Positions 62,174 to 64,000 of a DNA stretch of 64,000 nt are shown one piece after another (the stretch's first letter is position 1; the number at the start of each line of letters is the position of its first letter). A program made the translations under genes and the position numbers. A model generated the notes under the pieces. It ran no database searches and was not told the origin of the DNA. It was given only the letters and a program-made list of their open reading frames with translations. This stretch comes from Frigoribacterium sp. CFBP 13712 (lineage in GTDB: Bacteria; Actinomycetota; Actinomycetes; Actinomycetales; Microbacteriaceae), in contig NZ_JACYVH010000010.1 of assembly GCF_014842255.1 (NCBI RefSeq), positions 11,499 through 75,498 on the forward strand. Reading direction: 5' to 3'.

Positions 62174-62236
62174 CGTCGAGGTGACGCAGAGAGGGCCCTT
62201 CCGCGGCTCGAGGGGTCCTTTCGGGTCACCTCGATG
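62174..62236. repeat. Family A repeat, copy 13
   Basis: CGTCGAGGTGACGCAGA to TTCGGGTCACCTCGATG. Starts 94 bases after copy 12; the spacer is shortened to 31 bases. Confidence 0.9.
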
Positions 62237-62299
62237 CAGGGCGCGGCCGGGCGGCGCGGCGCGGCGCGGCAGCGCGGCGCGGCCGCGGCGCGGCGCGGG

Positions 62300-62998
62300 T
62301 CAGCGGGCGGCGCGACCGCGCAGCATCCGGGCGAAGAACGCCGTCGCGAGACCCACCGCCACGAGCACGGCGGCGAGGCCGCTGACCACCTGCCCGACCG
62401 GGTAGGCGCCCGGCACGCCGAGCGTCACGAGCCCGATCGCGAAGCGGACCAGCGCCAGCGCGCCACCGGCCGTCAGCAGCGCCGAGGTGACGCGCGCGCT
62501 CGTGCGCGAGCTGCGGATGCCGCGCACGACGTGCGGCAGCAGCAGCGCGAAGATGTACGCGGGGTACGCCGTGGCGACCGTCGAGTACAGCCGCACGACC
62601 CCCTGGTCGAGGTCGACGGCGAGGTCGGCGGCGCGACCCGTCGGCTCGGCCGCGACGAAGAGCAGCACCTCGACGACGAACACCGCCACGAAGACGAGCG
62701 CTCCGGGCAGCCCCGAGACGAGTCGCAGGGTGCGGGGCGCGTCGTAGGCGCGGGCGACCTGGGTGCCGGCGAGCAGCAGGCCGGTGAAGAGCAGCAGCTT
62801 GGCGAGCAGGTCGGTCGCGTTCTCGAACGGCAGGAGGCGGTCGACGGCCTCGTAGACCGGCGGCGTGATCAGCGCGAAGGCCAGGGCGACGGTGAACGCC
62901 GAGGCGACGACGATCGGGTTGCGGCCGCGGATGGCGCCGGGGAGGCGCGTGAGGGCCAGGGCCGCCAGCACGGCGACCACGAGGAATGCGATGGTCAT
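62300..62998 (-). CDS. Seven-helix membrane protein, unknown function
   Basis: A 232-aa protein with about seven hydrophobic segments (for example VVASAFTVALAFALITPPVYEAVDRLL, LLAKLLLFTGLLLAGTQVARA, LPGALVFVAVFVVEVLLFVAAEP). The layout faintly resembles the N-terminal membrane part of the MAB_1171c-type putative transporters, which are often paired with HTH proteins. The similarity is by eye only. It starts one base after the stop of the HTH gene, so the two form an operon. Confidence 0.75.
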   Translation of the reverse strand: MTIAFLVVAVLAALALTRLPGAIRGRNPIVVASAFTVALAFALITPPVYEAVDRLLPFENATDLLAKLLLFTGLLLAGTQVARAYDAPRTLRLVSGLPGALVFVAVFVVEVLLFVAAEPTGRAADLAVDLDQGVVRLYSTVATAYPAYIFALLLPHVVRGIRSSRTSARVTSALLTAGGALALVRFAIGLVTLGVPGAYPVGQVVSGLAAVLVAVGLATAFFARMLRGRAAR

Positions 62999-62999
62999 G

Positions 63000-63734
63000 T
63001 CACCCCAGGGTGTCTTGGATTCGGTGCGCCTGCTCGGTGTCGGCCGCGAGACGCCGCGCCTCGCGTTGCGCCGCGGCGAGACGATCGGCGACCAGGTCGT
63101 TCAGGTCGACGTCCGAGAGGCGGGTGAGCGCGTCGGATCTCGCGCCGCGCCTCCATCCTGCCTCCTCCAGCGTGAGAACACCTGCGGCGGCGAGTCCGCC
63201 CGTCCACGAGGTGCCGGCGATGAGGGCGATCTCGATCAGCTGCGACGGGCGGAGCTTGGGGGTGTTGATGGCCGCCGAGACGTTCGACGGCGCGATGCGC
63301 CAGCGCTCGGCGAGGGTCGCGCGGAGGCCGCCCGGGTCGACGGCGTCGATCCAGGTGCGGACGGAGCCGGGGAGGGGCGGGTCGCGCTGGTCGCGGACCC
63401 CGGCGAGTGCGTCGCGCGAGCCGGGCGCCTGCCGGTCGAGCAGCACGACGAGGGCGTCGGCGAGCTCGATCTGGGCCAGCACCTCGGCGGGCGTCGGGGC
63501 GGTCGGGCGACCGGCGAGGTCGGCGTAGCGGTCGAACGAGGTGAGCGCGTCGGCGGGCGCGACGCCGGCCACGCGGGCCGCGGCGACGACCTGCGCCTCG
63601 GGCACCCGACCGCGCAGCAGCTGCGCCTGCAGGGTGCTGCGACTGACGCCGAGCGCCCGGGCGAGCGGGAGCGCGGCCGTCGGCAGGCCGACGGACTCGG
63701 CCCAGGCCCGGAACTCGCCGGAGGGGAGCGACAT
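63000..63734 (-). CDS. HTH-domain protein paired with membrane protein
   Basis: A 244-aa soluble protein. Residues ~15-55 resemble an XRE-like helix-turn-helix (AALPLARALGVSRSTLQAQLLRGRVPEAQVVAAARVAG). A second HTH-like stretch lies at ~145-180 (WRIAPSNVSAAINTPKLRPSQLIEIALIAGTS). The C terminus (~205-244) is a charged helix. The start ATG 63734 (MSLPSGEFRAW) has GAGAGGAG upstream; the upstream frame is not protein-like. It probably regulates itself and its membrane partner. Exact family not recognised. Confidence 0.72.
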   Translation of the reverse strand: MSLPSGEFRAWAESVGLPTAALPLARALGVSRSTLQAQLLRGRVPEAQVVAAARVAGVAPADALTSFDRYADLAGRPTAPTPAEVLAQIELADALVVLLDRQAPGSRDALAGVRDQRDPPLPGSVRTWIDAVDPGGLRATLAERWRIAPSNVSAAINTPKLRPSQLIEIALIAGTSWTGGLAAAGVLTLEEAGWRRGARSDALTRLSDVDLNDLVADRLAAAQREARRLAADTEQAHRIQDTLG

Positions 63735-63895
63735 GCGCCTCTCCTCTCGAGTGGGTGGGGCCCTGCGGCGTCGCGGATCGCCCGAGAGTGACGGACTTCT
63801 GTCATTCTCGCAGGAACTATGTATTCTTGACACCGGGGAAGCGCCGCGCACGGTCGATTGCCAGGGCATCAAGAGGGGTGCGTCACGGGGGTGAT
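63735..63895 (-). promoter_or_regulatory. Promoter region of the HTH gene
   Basis: 63795-63835 is AT-rich for this genome. It carries two related boxes, TCATTCTCGCA (63803-63813) and TATTCTTGACA (63822-63832). These could be operator half-sites for the HTH protein and promoter elements. The -10 and -35 cannot be assigned securely. Confidence 0.4.
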
Positions 63896-63920
63896 CGGCT
63901 CGACGACTGTAGTCGAGCCG
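63896..63920. terminator. Perfect stem-loop, orphan
   Basis: CGGCTCGAC, 7-base loop GACTGTA, GTCGAGCCG. It may end a transcript that enters from outside the window on the + strand side, or from the minus-strand gene beyond the edge. Confidence 0.5.
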
Positions 63921-63954
63921 GGACGGCCGAGACCGTGCGCGGGCGCTCCTGTCG

Positions 63955-64000
63955 ACCCGCGCCTCCTCGATCCGTGCGTCCTCGACCCGCGCCTCCTCGG
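63955..64000. repeat. Three tandem R1 copies at the window edge
   Basis: ACCCGCGCCTCCTCGA (63955-63970), a decayed copy CGTGCGTCCTCG, and ACCCGCGCCTCCTCGG (63985-64000), 15-base spacing. The array may continue beyond the window. Confidence 0.8.

Larger units (their letters stand above)
61854..62299. other. 446-base repeat-filled gap
   Basis: It contains three family A repeats (61949, 62080, 62174), several R1-like GGAGGCGCGGG motifs (62019-62060, three in a row) and a GCGCGGC simple-sequence run (62240-62296). Promoter elements for the HD gene must lie near 61860-61940 but are not evident. No ORF is supported. Confidence 0.65.

Overview
The window is about 64 kb of very GC-rich DNA with the codon habits of an actinobacterium. 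A member of the Microbacteriaceae is the best guess. This rests on the C50-carotenoid gene order crtE-crtB-crtI-crtYe-crtYf-crtEb, the linked zinc-independent ribosomal genes rpmB-rpmG-rpsN beside an HU gene, an LAxTG cell-wall sorting motif, an Rpf-like muralytic protein, and many starts placed 6-7 bases after a TANNNT box (leaderless transcripts). No rRNA, tRNA, transposase, integrase, phage module or CRISPR-Cas locus was seen.

Layout. 0.1-9 kb: flavohemoglobin, LacI regulator, Rpf, an OafA-type acyltransferase and a sortase-anchored subtilase. 9-18 kb: acetyl-CoA synthetase, then a two-component system divergent from a MacB-like export operon, then a PEP-mutase-superfamily enzyme. 18-22 kb: membrane and envelope genes (YihY, DUF3618, holin-like, YtxH-like, GT-C-like). 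22-28 kb: the complete C50 carotenoid operon, divergent from idi. 28-34 kb: fatty-acid desaturase, small membrane proteins, purB and a low-molecular-weight tyrosine phosphatase. 34-42 kb: hisC, a 2-oxoacid dehydrogenase operon (E1a-E1b-E2), a GntR regulator and a sugar PTS whose EIIC gene carries a frameshift. 42-49 kb: znuACB-zur, rpmB-rpmG-rpsN, hup and a CopD/CtaG fusion. 49-51 kb: LLM flavin oxidoreductase and MarR. 51.3-59.6 kb: a phosphonate uptake and catabolism operon. 59.9-63.7 kb: an EamA transporter, an HD protein, and an HTH plus membrane-protein pair.

Functional links. CrtE/B/I/Ye/Yf/Eb with Idi should make a cyclic C50 pigment from IPP/DMAPP. ZnuACB and Zur sit beside ribosomal proteins L28, L33 and S14, all in the form lacking zinc-binding CxxC pairs; together they look like a zinc-economy block. 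The phosphonate operon couples a PhnDCE importer to a FAD oxidoreductase, a PhnX-like HAD hydrolase and a zinc alcohol dehydrogenase, with a GntR gene divergent in position. It lacks phnW and the C-P lyase genes.

The most unusual content is repetitive. (1) A short motif, AGGAGGCGCG, occurs roughly fifty times, about once per kb. It lies in intergenic inverted pairs that form terminator-like stems at gene ends, and also inside coding genes, where it often encodes Arg-Ala-Ser-Ser. This is the distribution known for DNA uptake sequences in other bacteria. (2) A 63-bp palindromic element (family A) is present in 13 copies, partly in tandem arrays with an exact 104-bp period; such arrays bracket the phosphonate operon. 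(3) A 62-bp palindrome (family B) is present in four copies. (4) Further palindromes (families C and D) and short tandem arrays occur. Many proteins also carry low-complexity Ala/Gly/Pro/Ser insertions.
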